Assembly (NCBI GenBank): GCA_900491605.1
Contig: UESW01004556.1
Location: forward strand, 666,917 to 730,916
DNA: 64,000 bases
Origin: Calamus simplicifolius
Taxonomy: Eukaryota > Streptophyta > Magnoliopsida > Arecales > Arecaceae
Direction: 5' to 3'
Part shown: piece by piece, positions 1 to 10,793 of the stretch
How positions within the stretch are numbered: position 1 is the stretch's first letter
How the letters are laid out: every line of letters starts with the position of its first letter
Program-made: the position numbers and the translations under genes
Notes under the pieces: generated by a model
What the model was told of the DNA's origin: nothing
Database searches by the model: none
What the model saw: the letters and a program-made list of their open reading frames with translations, nothing else

Positions 1-775
1 TCATTCTCCATAATAAGCACACCTTGGCTTCTAAAGATTAATGTCAAAACCATACCATATGGCAGTGTAGATCTTTTCTTTGTAGCAGCCTCTGCCATAT
101 ATCCAATCATCATGCCAGCTAAGTTGACTGGCCTTCCAGTATTATACAATCCATCAAAAGAATGTCTCGCTCCGAGACGTACTCAAATCTACCAATTTTG
201 GGAAATAAAATTCTTCCACATGTTGTGTAGTAACCTGAGTTCCAGATTTAATTGATTTGCAAGGATTTCCTCAAACTCGGTTACATCCCTCCCTAACATT
301 CTTGACAATGCACCACTTCTATCATCATGTTGATATTCCATAATACCAATTGTGGGCATTTCCAACAAATTTCCAAGTATTTCAGCGGTTATTGTAACTC
401 TTGTTCCTCTTACAATACTGATTAAACCGCCTTCTCCTCTACTTAAACCATTGTAAAACTCTCTCACTAGGCAGGATAAGTGGGGATATCTAATGAGCAA
501 ATCTTTTCCCACCCCATTTCTTTCAAACATCTTCCTATTGTGAAGCCCTCCGACTCAAAGAAATCAAAATTGACCTTCCTTCCAGTTGTAATAGTCTTAC
601 CGGCTAATTGATCTACTTTGGTTGAAGAGGGTGAAGGAGGGGAATCTTCTTGAGTGGCCGAAGAGGAGGATGGCGAGGGTTGCCTCCGAATCGTGCGTCG
701 CCTCGTGGAACGGACGCTCCACCGACGAAACCGCGCCTCTTGGGTGCCATTGAGAAGATTGGAATGTGTAATCAA
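1..775 (-). pseudogene. Additional ORF downstream of pol (plant-transposon-protein-like, PF20167 type), frameshifted, partial
   Basis: Three consecutive minus-strand frames together resemble the widespread plant protein family annotated as 'putative plant transposon protein' (PF20167 type). From 775 to 467 there is a basic, serine-rich N-terminus, then KVNFDFFESEGFTIGR. From about 530 to 189 follows LVREFYNGLSRGEGG, then a long alpha/beta stretch ending near MWKNFISQNW. Below 189 another frame continues with AEAATKKRSTLPYGMVLT to the window edge. Two frameshifts (near 480-520 and 185-195) break it. A possible first Met lies at about 750 in a different frame, so a third shift is likely. The position downstream of RNase H and in the same orientation as pol fits an additional ORF of a Sirevirus, but capture from another element cannot be excluded. 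Its molecular function is unknown. Confidence 0.6.
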
Positions 776-852
776 AGGCTTTGAGAAGATTGGGGAAGTT
801 GGAAAGGCTTTGGAACTTTTGGAGGGGTTTTGGGAGACGGATGGAATGATTT

Positions 853-1054
853 GGGGTCGACTCCGCCTTTTTATTTTGACCTAGTTCGACTAGAGTCGAC
901 TCCCGAAAACTGGGTGTCGGCTCCGAACCAGAAAGTCTGTCAGCGCTCGAATTAGAGTCGGCTCTACAGAAGCCAGAGTCGGCTCTAATTGCTTAGACAG
1001 AACATCAAAAAAGGTGTCGACTCCACAAACTGTTAGAGTCGACTCTAACAGTTT
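853..1054. repeat. Cluster of GTCGAC-centred palindromes in the pol-aORF spacer
   Basis: About seven variants of the imperfect palindrome agagtcgactct occur in 200 bp. The last one sits in a 28-bp perfect palindrome at 1027-1054 (left arm aaactgttagagtc). The same motif is amplified in the LTR of this element (7087-7352). Confidence 0.85.
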
Positions 1055-1239
1055 CAGAGATAAAAAATCAAGTTTCAAGGATCTGAAACTATTCAAATTA
1101 ATCATCAAATTCTAGATAAATGTTCCTTAGCAATTGGGGAAACAATGAATCAAGATCTAGATAGATTTCCTTATTGAATATCGAGATTTTTCAAGAAATT
1201 GATGAAATCTAGATAGATGTCCTTAAGAGTTTCAGAAAA

Positions 1240-1644
1240 CTATTCCAAAGGATCACAAACTCCTAATTCTCCTCTAAGATAACAAAATCTCTCTTCACTT
1301 AAGGGTTTTGTAAATATATCTGCCAATTGTTCTTCAGTATTCACATAATCAAGACAAATTTCATTATTGGCAACATGTTCTCTTATAAAGTGATATCTAA
1401 TTTCAATATGCTTTGTTCTTGAGTGTTGAATTGGATTTTTAGTTAGATTGATTGCACTTGTATTATCACATCTTATAGGTGTCTTATCAAGTGTGATACC
1501 ATAGTCTTCAAGTTGTCTCTTAATCCATAGGATTTGAGCACAGCAACTTCCAGCTGCAACATATTCTGCTTCAGCAGTAGATAATGCAACCGAATTTTGC
1601 TTTTTGCTAAACCATGAGATTAAGTTACTTCCTAAAATTGGCAT
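1240..1644 (-). pseudogene. copia RNase H domain (pol C-terminus) of element A
   Basis: This minus-strand frame of 134 codons is the RNase H that would degrade the RNA of the RNA/DNA hybrid during reverse transcription. Visible hallmarks are WFSKKQNSVALSTAEAEYVA near the start, RCDNTSAINLTKNP in the middle, and TKHIEIRYHFIREHV with DYVNTEEQLADIFTKPL towards the end, which is the typical copia C-terminal order. The frame stops right after a GELGVCDPLE-like end, where copia pol normally finishes, so this end looks natural. It is separated from the RT part (1768-2723) by about 120 bp with no shared frame, so the polyprotein is broken here. Confidence 0.85.
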
Positions 1645-1767
1645 GCACCACTTGTGCTTTTTCTATCTAACTTACATCCAGCATAATCAGAATCAGAATA
1701 AGCAATCAGATTTAATGTTGAGTCTCTAGAATACCATAAACCTACATTTTTTGTTCCACTTAAGTAT

Positions 1768-2723
1768 CTAAATTCTTTTAACAGCAATTAAATGTGATTC
1801 TTTAGGTTCAGACTGAAATCTAGCACATAAGCAAACAGCAAACATTATGTCTGGTCTACTTGCAGTTAAGTAAAGTAGGGATCCGATTATACCTCGATAA
1901 TATTTTTGATCAACCTTCTTACCTTCTTCATCTTTGTCCAGCTTGCATGAAGGACTCATTGGTGTTCCGAGGGTTTGATTGATTCCATACCAAACTTCTT
2001 TAGAATTTCTCTTGTGTACTTTGTTTGGTTGATAAAGATTCCCTCTTTGCTTTGTTTGATTTGGAGTCCAAGGAAGAAATTGAGTTCTCCCATCATGCTC
2101 ATTTCAAATTCTCCCTGCATTAACTTAGCAAATTCTTGACATAGAAGATTGTTAGTAGCACCAAATACAATGTCATCAACATAAATTTGAACTACAAGTA
2201 AATCTTTATCTTTTCTTTTCAAAAATAATGTTTTATCAACATTTCCTCTTGTAAAATCATTTTCAATCAAAAATTTACTTAGTCTATCATACCAAGCTCT
2301 AGGTGCTTGTTTCAAACCATATAAAGCTTTGTGCAATTTAAAAACGTGATTTGGAAATTCATGATCTTCAAAACCCGGTGGTTGTTCAACAAATACTTCT
2401 TCATTTATTAATCCATTTAAAAATGCACTTTTGACATCCATTTGAAATAAATTAATGTTCATGTGACATGCAAATGCAAGTAATAGCCTAATGGCTTCTA
2501 ATCTAGCTACAGGTGCAAAGGTTTCATCAAAATCAATACCTTCTTCTTGATTATATCCTTTTGCAACTAATCTAGCTTTGTTTCTAATTACTATGCCATT
2601 TTCATCTAGTTTATTTCTAAAAACCCATTTTGATCCTATAACAGAATGATCTTTAGGTCTTTCCACTAATGTCCATACATTATTTCTAGTGAATTGGTTT
2701 AATTCTTCTTGCATAGCTAACAT
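1768..2723 (-). pseudogene. copia reverse transcriptase domain of element A
   Basis: Reading leftward from 2723, the order is a MQEELNQFTRNNVWTLVERP start, WVFRNKLDENG, ARLVAKGYNQEEGIDFDETF, QMDVKSAFLNG, KALYGLKQAPRAWYDRL and the catalytic YVDDIVFG box, followed by FFLGLQIKQS. All are standard copia RT blocks and the catalytic aspartates are intact. A stop after KPSEHQ at about 1956 and a frame change put the next block (YYRGIIGSLLYLTASRPDI, 1959-1768) in another frame. The 2724-3184 stretch upstream is the decayed linker to integrase: the same family's sequence is recognisable only in short pieces and no long frame remains. Confidence 0.85.
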
Positions 2724-3184
2724 CCAATTATTATCTTTTTCAGCTTCTTCAATGGTTTTAGGTTCAATTTGAGAAAAAATGCAAGGTGATTACTAATATT
2801 TCTCATAGATGATCTAGTTCTTATTCCTTGAGATGGATCACCTATAATCAATTCCTTGGGATGACTATAAGCGTATCTCCAATCTCTTGGTAGATCTATA
2901 TCATTATGATTAGTATTAATACATCAGCATTAGGCGAATCATTATCTTTAGCTTCTTGTTCATGATCTGAAGATACATCAATATTAAGTTTTTCAAGATT
3001 GTTTTCGAGAATGTTTGTATCTTCCTCATCATCAATCCTTTTGGAACTTGATGCTAAAGATTCATCAAAAATACATGAATAGATTCTTCAACAATTAAAC
3101 TTCCTTTATTGAACACTCTATATGCTTTACTAGTTGTTGAATAACCTAAGAATATTCCTTCATCAGATTTTGCATCAAATTTAC

Positions 3185-3999
3185 CTAAGTTATTTTTACC
3201 ATTATTATGAATAAACATTTACAACCAAATGCATGAAAATATTTAATGTTGGGTTTTCTATCATGCCATAATTCATAAGGTGTTTTCTTTAAAATAGGTC
3301 TTATTAATGCTCTATTTAGGATGTAACATGCTGTGTTAATAGCTTCCGCCCAAAAGTATTTCGGGAGTTTACTTTCACATAGCATGGTACGGGCCATGTC
3401 TTCTAAGTCCTATTTTTCCTTTCAACTACTCCATTTTGTTGAGGGGTTCTAGGTGCAGAAAAATTATGATTAATACCATTTTCATTACAAAAACTTTCAA
3501 ATAAGTGATTTTCAAATTCAGTTCCATGATCACTTCTTAGAGACACTATGGTAGTGTTTTTCTCATTAGTTACTTTCTTGAAGAATTTCATGAATATCGA
3601 GAAAGTCTCATCTTTGTGAGCTAAAAACATTACCCAAGTGAATCTAGAGTAATCATCTACTATCACAAGACCATATTTCTTTCCTCCTAGACTTGTGGTT
3701 CTAGTTGGTCCAAAAAGGTCCATGTGAAGTAGCTCTAATGGCCTAGAAGTTGAAACAACATTTTTAGATTTAAAAGAACTTCTTGTTTGTTTTCCAAATT
3801 GACATGCATCACATATTTTATTATTTTCAAAATCTATTTTAGGTAGTCCTTTTACTAAATCCATTCTAATTAGTTTTGAAATCAGGTGTGTGCTTGCGTG
3901 ACCTAATCTTCGATGCCACAACCAACCAATCTCATTCATATTAGCATTATTAGCAACTAAGCAATGATTATTAGTAGACAAATTGTCTAAGTCAATCAA
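3185..3999 (-). pseudogene. copia integrase of element A
   Basis: The minus-strand frame 3999-3403 carries the HHCC zinc-binding part (WLWHRRLGHAS, then CDACQFGKQTRSSF) and the DDE core: DLFGPTRTTSLGGKKYG, VIVDDYSRFTWVMFLAHK, LRSDHGTEFENHLFE and PQQNGVVERKNRT. These residues would catalyse insertion of the cDNA. The next piece, 3397-3185 (MLCESKLPKYFWAEA, then YELWHDRKPNIKYFHAFG), is in another frame, so there is a frameshift at about 3400. The order IN before RT fixes the element as Ty1/copia. It is probably non-functional because of the shift. Confidence 0.85.
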
Positions 4000-4079
4000 G
4001 TATACATTGCCATTTCTATTTCCAATAAAAATAATGCTATTATCAATGGGATTAGCAACTGTGCATATAGAAGATTCAA

Positions 4080-4345
4080 AGATACTTTAAAACCTTTGTC
4101 ACATAATTGACTAATACTAATTAAATTATGTTTAAACCATCAACATATAAGACATTTTCAATATGTGTGGAGGGAGTTATTTGAATGTTACCAAACCCCA
4201 AGATTTGGCCTTTGCCATTGTCGCCAAATGTAACTACTCCTCCTCTTTTTTTCAAGGGTGATGAATTGATCTTTGTCACCCGTCATGTGTCTTGAGCAGC
4301 CACTATCAAGATACCACTTTCGCTTTGATCTTTTGGCCGCAAGAC
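4080..4345 (-). pseudogene. copia aspartic protease region of element A
   Basis: On the minus strand, 4316-4281 reads WYLDSGCSRHMTG. This is the catalytic Asp-Ser-Gly motif of plant copia proteases, followed leftward by GDNGKGQILGFGNIQ (about 4230-4180), the usual end of the protease fold. No single long frame covers it and it is flanked by shifts on both sides. It would process Gag-Pol in an intact element. Confidence 0.7.
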
Positions 4346-4357
4346 ACTCCTGCAAAA

Positions 4358-5988
4358 TCAAGTCTTATGTTTAGGTACCCAAGCTTTCTTGGGTCCTTCA
4401 TGGTTAGTAGCAAAAAATTGTTCCTTTGGAACCCATATTTTCTTTCCTTTAATATTTAAGTTTTTATTAGGTTTTAGAATTTTACATTCATAAGATTTAT
4501 GTCCTTTTTGATTACATTTAAAGCATGTAAAATTACTTTGGCCAGCACGCACAAAAATATTTTTCAGTGATTTTTGTTTTCTTAAAGTGTTATACCCTAA
4601 TCCGGCTTTGTCAAAAACTGCTTTTTGACTATTTAATAACATGTCCAATTTAGTGAGCTTAAGGTAAACTTATCAACTATGTTCTTATGTTTTCAACCTC
4701 TTTCCTTAGTTTATCATTTTCATTAGAATTTTCTTTTTCTTTTACCAAAATTTCATTTTCAGATTTAAGTTTCTTAACTTCATTATTAAGCTTTCCTTTT
4801 CTTTAATGAAAGTTAAATTTTATTTTTCAAAAGCTTGTATTTCTTTTTCAAAACTTTGAAATCACCGACAAGTTCATTAAAAGCATCAAATAATTCATCA
4901 AATGCAAATTCATCAAGGGTTATCGGAACTTACCTCATCATTGTCGTCCGCCATAAAACATACATTTGCGACTTCCTTTTGTTCTTCTTCTTCGGAAGAA
5001 GTTTCTTCGCTATCACTCCAAGTCGCCACATAAGCCTTCTTTTTCTTTTTGTAGGCTTTCTTCAATTTAGGACATTCATTCCTAAAGTGCCCCGGTTTGT
5101 TACACTCATAGCAAGTCAAGGGGTCTTTCTCTTTTCTTTGTCCTTGTCCTTGTTCTTATCCTTTTCTCCTTCCCACTTTGCTCCAAATTTCTTCTTGTGG
5201 AAGGGTTTCTTTCTCCTCATGAATCTTTTAAATTTTTGGCTAAGAGAGCAGTCTCTCATCATCATCATCATCATCGCTGCTGCTCTCTTCTTCTTTTGCA
5301 GCTTTGAGGGCAATCATTTTCTTCTTCTTTGTGTCCTCCTCTACATGCTGCTTCATAGTCAACTCATGGGTCATAAGTGATCCTAGAAGCTCCTCTAAGG
5401 GTAGAGTATTGAGGTCCTTTGCTTCTTGGATTGCTGTCATTTTGCTTCCCATGATCTTGGTAAGTGACCTAAGAATTTTTGAACAAGTTCAGAGTTAGTA
5501 TATGTCTTACCAAGACTTTTTAAACCATTTACAATATCTGTAAATCTAGTGTACATGCATGCAATGGTTTCAGATTGTTCCATGCTAAACAATTCATATT
5601 TATGAACTAAGAATATTAATTTTAGATTCTTTTACTTGGTTGGTACCCTCATGGGTAACCTCTAATCTATCCCAAATCTCCTTTGCGGAATTACAAGTGG
5701 AGATTCTATTAAATTCATTAGCGTCTAAGGAGCAATATAAGACATTCATGGCTTAGCATTGAGCTGTGCCATTTTTCTATCATTATCATTCCAATCCCTT
5801 TCGGGCTTAGGAACAATAGTGCCATCAATAACATGTGTGGGTGTGCTAGGTCCATTAATTATAACACCCCATAGTTCATAGTCAGAAGCTTGAATGAATA
5901 TCCTCATTCTAGCTTTCCAATAACGAATAGTTTGAACCATTAAACAGTGGAGGTCTATTTGTAGAATGACCTTCAGCAAATGATCCAA
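4358..5988 (-). pseudogene. gag of element A, broken into several frames
   Basis: Reading leftward from 5988, the blocks are an N-terminal part with YWKARMRIFIQASDYELWGV, an acidic segment at 5452-5240 (EESSSDDDDDDE), a basic segment, a first zinc knuckle CYECNKPGHFRNEC (5119-4913), a coiled-coil-like lysine/glutamate-rich stretch (about 4900-4660) and a second knuckle CFKCNQKGHKSYEC with KKIWVPKEQFF and GPKKAWVPKHK (4648-4358). Gag would package the RNA into virus-like particles. Two CCHC knuckles separated by a coiled coil also occur in the B element gag at 12541-13018, which shows the two families are related. Several frameshifts make it non-coding. Confidence 0.8.
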
Positions 5989-6048
5989 CTTGAGCTGCCA
6001 TTTGGATCTTTAGCTCTTGATCGTGTGATCAAAATCTAATGAGCACTA

Positions 6049-6060
6049 GCTCTGATACCA
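6049..6060 (-). other. Primer binding site (initiator Met-tRNA) of element A
   Basis: The minus strand reads TGGTATCAGAGC, complementary to the 3' end of plant initiator Met-tRNA. It is two bases from the LTR end, the position expected for minus-strand DNA priming. Confidence 0.9.
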
Positions 6061-6936
6061 ATTGTTGGCCCAGATGACAACCCAAGGGGGGGGGGGTGAA
6101 TTGGGTTCTTTAAAAATTTAATCCTTTTGAATTATTTGTTTGCTTAGTATGTGTTGAAGTGAATGCAGATGCAAAAAAAATGCAATCATAGATAGAGATA
6201 GAGATAGAGATAAAGGAGACACGGCAAACACAAAGAGTTTATAGTGGTTCGGTGTATCCAACACCTACGTCCACTCCCAAGATTCACTTGGGTCCACACT
6301 ATAATCTTCCTTGATTACAGCCGAGTTGTTTTACAAGCTCACAACTCAAACTTGTTATTTTCCCGGGATCACAACGAACCCAGCTGGTTTTCGGGCTCAC
6401 CAGCACAAAACCCTAACACAAGCTATACCAAGCTTGTACCGAGGTAAGACTACCTCCACTAGTTCAATCCCCAGATTGAACTAGACACAAACAAAAGAAA
6501 TATTGTTTTTCAAATACACAGCTCCTCAATGAGCAAATAATCAAATAAAATAACAAGGTTTAGAAAAGCCTGATTTATAGTTGGTTGGCTTTTGAGCTTT
6601 TCTTCTTTTCTTCTTTTCTTCTTCTCCTTGCTGGATTGAATCAAGCCTCAGCTCAGATTCTTCATAGTTGAAGCAGTTGAGAAGGGTTGAAAAGCAAGAA
6701 ACTGATCCTCTTTCTCCAATTTGGGAAATCCACCAAAACTTTGATTTGAATGCCTTGGATTCCTCTTGAGCTTTTTGGAGTGGAGTGGATTTGAGCTAGA
6801 AGGTTTTCCTCTTGAGATACAGGCTCTCTCTTTTTTGGATTTTTGGATTGGGATTTCTCTATTTCCGATTTTCCTCTTTGTTTTTCTGATTTTTCTCTTT
6901 CTTTCGTTCTTGTTTTTTTTGAATGATAGTCTTCCC

Positions 6937-6944
6937 TTTTTATA
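6937..6944 (-). promoter_or_regulatory. TATA box of the element A LTR
   Basis: The minus strand reads TATAAAAA followed by GGGAAGAC, about 580 bp from the 3' end of the LTR. It is the best core promoter candidate and implies a long R-U5. Confidence 0.6.
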
Positions 6945-7086
6945 GATTTCTTTCAAGCCATTTTTGGAAGAAAACTATCCGTTGGAGTGTACCTTGTAAC
7001 AAAATATATCCATTAGAAATAAAGTAAAATAGAAATATTACCGTTAGAGCTGATCTGGCAATTTGATTTTTTGTTCCAGGTGGGTT

Positions 7087-7352
7087 GGAGTCGACTCTAA
7101 CTTTTCTGGAGTCGGCTCTAACTCGAAACACTTTAATCCGTTATTTCTGGAGTCGTCTCTGACTTTTCTGGGGTCGACAAGATACTTTTCTGGAGTCGAC
7201 TCTAATATACCCGGAGTCGACTCTAAGTCGGGGCCAGAAAAATCAACATTCTGTTTCTTCTGTGAGAGTCGGCTCTAACAGTCTCGGAGTCGACTCTAAC
7301 TTCCGTGCCAGATACTGGAGTTGGCTCTGTGATTCTCAGAGTCGACTCTAAT
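7087..7352. repeat. GTCGAC palindrome cluster in the LTR of element A
   Basis: About nine copies of ggagtcgactctaac or close variants (for example at 7087, 7109, 7192, 7213, 7265, 7286 and 7337) are spaced roughly 20 bp apart or more. The core agagtcgactct is a perfect 12-bp palindrome containing a SalI site. The cluster lies upstream of the TATA box in the sense of transcription, so it belongs to U3. Confidence 0.85.
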
Positions 7353-7521
7353 GTCTGCAATCTTACCTAGACATTAGATTCGATCCAGAACACGATGTAA
7401 CTCCTGATTTTGATCATTCAATAGACTTATAACCTGAAAAACTTAATCAAAATCATTAGAGCCTCCAATAGTTATACTCAAATAGTTTTGTTAATCATCA
7501 AAATCATCAATTGGGTCAACA

Positions 7522-7933
7522 GAATGTTTATTACTGTTTATCATATGTAATGAATATTTATGACTCTACTATTTGTGTTGTATGAGTTCAAACTATGTCA
7601 TGTAATATCTGTGGTATTGATCTTACTTGATGATCTATATGACTTATTAATATGTATGAATGATCATATTATCCTAATGTATTATGCTCAAATTCATTGC
7701 AAAACTCTTCAATCTTCTTTTTGATCAATAACAAAAAGGGGAGAAGAATGTTGCATACATTAAGGAAATGGAGGAAGTAATAAACTCCATATATTAAGAT
7801 GGAGTTTAGCTATTCAAATTGATAGGGGGAGAAAGTAATGATTTTCTATATACACTCCTGTTTATTCATATTATTTATATATAATTTTTCTTTGAAAACT
7901 TAATGGTTTTGTCATCATCAAAAAGGGGTAGAT
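7522..7933 (+). mobile_element. 3' internal end of a Sirevirus-like element of family B, with polypurine tracts
   Basis: This AT-rich non-coding stretch contains several aaggggagaagaa-type purine tracts (about 7737, 7823 and 7922) and the text ttaatggttttgtcatcatc just before an LTR start. The same text precedes the LTR at 16085. No coding frame. It is truncated on the left by element A. Confidence 0.7.
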
Positions 7934-8863
7934 TGTTGACCCTACATTGATTTTAATGTTTACAAAATAATTAAGAAATGATTAATCAAGCCTGTTGTAG
8001 AGAAATTCAGATGTTCTACAAGTAAATATCTTCATGCACAATTTTATGTTAGCATATATTCATTTTAACTTGCCACTTGCTTGCTATCGAACTCTATGCT
8101 ATCAAATTCCAATGGCCGTTCTATTCTATTTTTGGGAGTTAGCTATCTAGCTAGCTTTCTCTTTTCCCTAGCTAGCTGGCATGTCTTTTAGCTAACTACC
8201 AATTTTTATCTATGACTTGGCTAATCATTTATTTTTTTGGAGCTAACTAGAGAGCTAGCAGCTTGCTCCTTTGTTAGCTAGGTGGAGTTCTTTTTAGCTA
8301 GCTGAGGTGCCTGTTAAATTGCCTAGCCAAGCCTTGTCTTTCTAGAGCTAGCTGATGAGCTAGCTTGCTTCTTCATTAGCTAGCTAGAGCTCTTGTTAGC
8401 TAGCTTGGCCTCTCTGTTAGTTAGTTGGCTTTCATTTTAGCTAACTATAGTTTTGAACGCCACTGTGACAGCCGTGTACCTTGGATATCAGTTAGCTGCT
8501 TAGCTAACTTGACTTCTAGCTGGCTTGTTGTTTAGTTGACCATGTTTCCCTTTTATATATCATGGCCGATCGCTCCTCTTTTCTAGCTGACTGGTGAGCT
8601 AGCTGATGCTTCTCTTAGCTAGCTAGCTTCTCCTGTTAGTTGACTGATTTGTTTTGGAGCTAATTGGTTTCTTTCTTAGCTAACTAACTTTCACAAGATC
8701 CTCCAAGCCGTGAGCCACTCTTTTTCAATTAGCTAGAGAGCTAACTTCCACTCTTTCAAGCCGTTTGGATTCACTGCTGAGTTAGCTGGAGAGTTAGCTA
8801 ACTTTTAGTTTAGCTAACTGGGTAGCTAGCTCCTCCTTGGGCGTATGGCTGCTGCTTTTCATC

Positions 8864-9136
8864 AGTTAGCTGAATAGCTAACTCCTCTGGACAATTGCTT
8901 TATTGCTTTTCGGCTTAGTTAGCTGGGAAGCTAACTATCAGTTGCTCAGTTAGCTGAATAGCTAACTCCTCACTCTCTAACATTTCTACTTTTGTTGCAG
9001 ATCGAAAGCTATTCAAAATTAGTTAGCTGATGAGCTAACTATCTGTTGGTTTAGTTAGCTAAATAGCTAACTATTGAGACTTGACTTTTTCTCTTGAGCC
9101 ACATGAATTGGTTGCTAGTTAGCTGGGAAGCTAACT
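8864..9136. repeat. Six AGTTAGCT-N4-AGCTAACT hairpins in LTR B1
   Basis: The hairpins are at 8864, 8917, 8948, 9021, 9053 and 9117. Each has an identical 8-bp stem and a 4-nt loop that varies (gaat, ggga, gaat, gatg, aaat, ggga). More degenerate gctagct words fill 8140-9200. Confidence 0.9.
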
Positions 9137-9497
9137 AACCATTATTTTAGCTAGCTCTCCTCTCCTAAGCTTTTGGCGTGTGATCTCTTGGAAGCTAGCT
9201 AAGGACTCTTTTCCGTTTTGATGGCCGATCATCTTCAACACTCTCAGTCGCTTGGAATTAATTCCAGTTAGCTGTGCTTCTGGCCGTTGTTGGGCGTGTC
9301 TCTCTCTATTTTATTTTGATTTCTTTTTTCAGCTAGACTAACTTTTAATTTTTGAATGATGACAGAGTTCTTCCTACTTCAAATGGATTCTTGCATTCAA
9401 TGCTTAAGGGAAATAATCTCAACGGTTATCTTTTTTTCCCATTTTTATTTTCATTTATTTCAATTGTATCTAACGGATCTTTTTGCTATTGGATCAT

Positions 9498-9505
9498 TAT
9501 ATATA
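9498..9505 (+). promoter_or_regulatory. TATA box of LTR B1
   Basis: TATATATA is followed by gctgagattag. The equivalent place in LTR B2 (about 17740-17760) reads tttaaatatctgagatt, a weakened version. Confidence 0.5.
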
Positions 9506-10793
9506 GCTGAGATTAGAAGCAAATCATGATGGATTTTGAAAAAGAAAATACAAGAGAGATATCCAAGAAATAAAGCTTTTATTGCATATTTTCGGAGTGG
9601 TTGAAAGCTAGTTGCTGTGCATTGAAGATCATTCATTGCTGAAAAGTCGTCCATACTCTTTAAAGCCTTCAAGCAAATCAAGATTCAAGCTACCTCGACA
9701 TTGTTAATTTATTGCTGAGGATTTGCTACAAATTTATAGAGTATTCTCTAAATATTTGCTTATTATAGGAGCTGCCTTTTATTATTTACTCTGAATCTTT
9801 TGTAAAAGGGTTAGTGTTAACCCTTGGTTCTTATTGGCTTCCTTGTACAGTTAAACAAGAGGACTAGCCTGATAAGGCTAGGGGTTTTGGCTGCCTTGTG
9901 CCTTGTAAAATAAGAGGGCTAGCCGGGAAAGGCTAGAGGTTGTAATCGTTGTGATACGATTAGTGAAATTTCCAAAGGATATTTTGGGGAGTGGACGTAG
10001 GTGCAGGGTTTAGCACCGAACCACAATAAATTCTCTTGTGTTTCTGGTTGTCTAATTCTCTGTGTTATTTTCATTTTGTGCACTTCATTACACCGCTGTC
10101 AAGTAATTTTGAATTAGGGTTAAAGCACATATTTGCAATAGTAATTAATTTTTAAATAACCCAATTCACCCCCCTCTTGGGTTGCTACATCTGGGCAACA
10201 GATTGTAACAACTCCTTTTTACCGACACTAGGGGCGAGCGTCGAGATTTTTTGTAGGCTGTCAATGCTTTTTAGAAGCGTCAGCAAAAAGAAATGTATTT
10301 TCTAATGAACCAACGATTTTTTGAATGCTGACGCTTTTTAAAGCGTCAGCATCATTTTTTAAAATTTTTATCGAATGCCAACGCTTTAAAAGCATTAGCA
10401 TCATATTTTTTAATTTTTTATCGAATATCGGCATCATATTTCTTTCACCATCAGAAAGCTGTCGACGCTTTGGAAAAGCATCGGTGATTAAATGGTGCAT
10501 TATCTTTTTTTTCCTTTATCGCCGCACCAGCTGCTTCTCTACACTAGTGAAACCCTAGCCGCTCGACCTTTTGTATGCTAGGATGGAAAGTGGGATGGTC
10601 GCCGCTGCAGGGACACCAATGACTGGATCAACAGCTATTTAGGGTTTGTTTGAGATCCCTTTCTCCTCTGATATTTCTCTTAAAGCCCGCTTCCCTTTCC
10701 TTCTCCAAGGCATCTTTGCAAATGCCCTAACCCAAAGCCCTCTTTCTCCTTTTTCTTTCTTTCTTTCTTTTTTCATTCACCTCTGAAGCAACC

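Larger units (their letters stand above)
1..7521 (-). mobile_element. Sirevirus-like Ty1/copia retrotransposon A, 3' end beyond window
   Basis: Read on the minus strand, this is a copia element in the order 5' LTR (6063-7521), PBS (6049-6060), gag with two CCHC knuckles, protease, integrase, RT, RNase H, then an additional ORF that leaves the window at position 1. The domain order PR-IN-RT-RH is that of Ty1/copia. Sirevirus (SIRE/Maximus) affinity is inferred from the gag style (YWKARMRIF block, second knuckle followed by KKIWVPK and GPKKAWVPK), the palindrome-rich LTR and the extra ORF after pol. All coding parts are frameshifted, so the copy is dead. The 3' LTR should lie to the left of the window; I find no second copy of the LTR inside it. 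The element sits directly against Sirevirus B sequence at 7522, so it probably inserted into that element. Confidence 0.85.
6063..7521 (-). repeat. 5' LTR of element A (1459 bp)
   Basis: On the minus strand it begins TGTTGACCCAATTGATGA and ends CTGGGCCAACA, the TG...CA form, directly followed by the PBS. An 11-G run lies at 6086-6096 near its U5 end. It includes a TATA box and a palindrome cluster, described separately. Similar terminal text (caattcacc, cttgggttg, the GGCAACA end) closes the LTRs of family B, supporting common ancestry. Confidence 0.85.
7934..10200 (+). repeat. LTR B1 of a plus-strand Sirevirus-like element (2267 bp)
   Basis: It starts TGTTGACCCTACATTG after a polypurine tract and ends CTGGGCAACA (TG...CA). 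The second half matches LTR B2 (16085-18589) in order: hairpin-rich gctagct text, a TATA region, the agaggactagcc repeats, gtaatcgttgtgatacg, a ggagtggacgtaggtgc block and a final caattcacc stretch. The first few hundred bases are clearly diverged, so this is not a recent pair. Confidence 0.8.
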
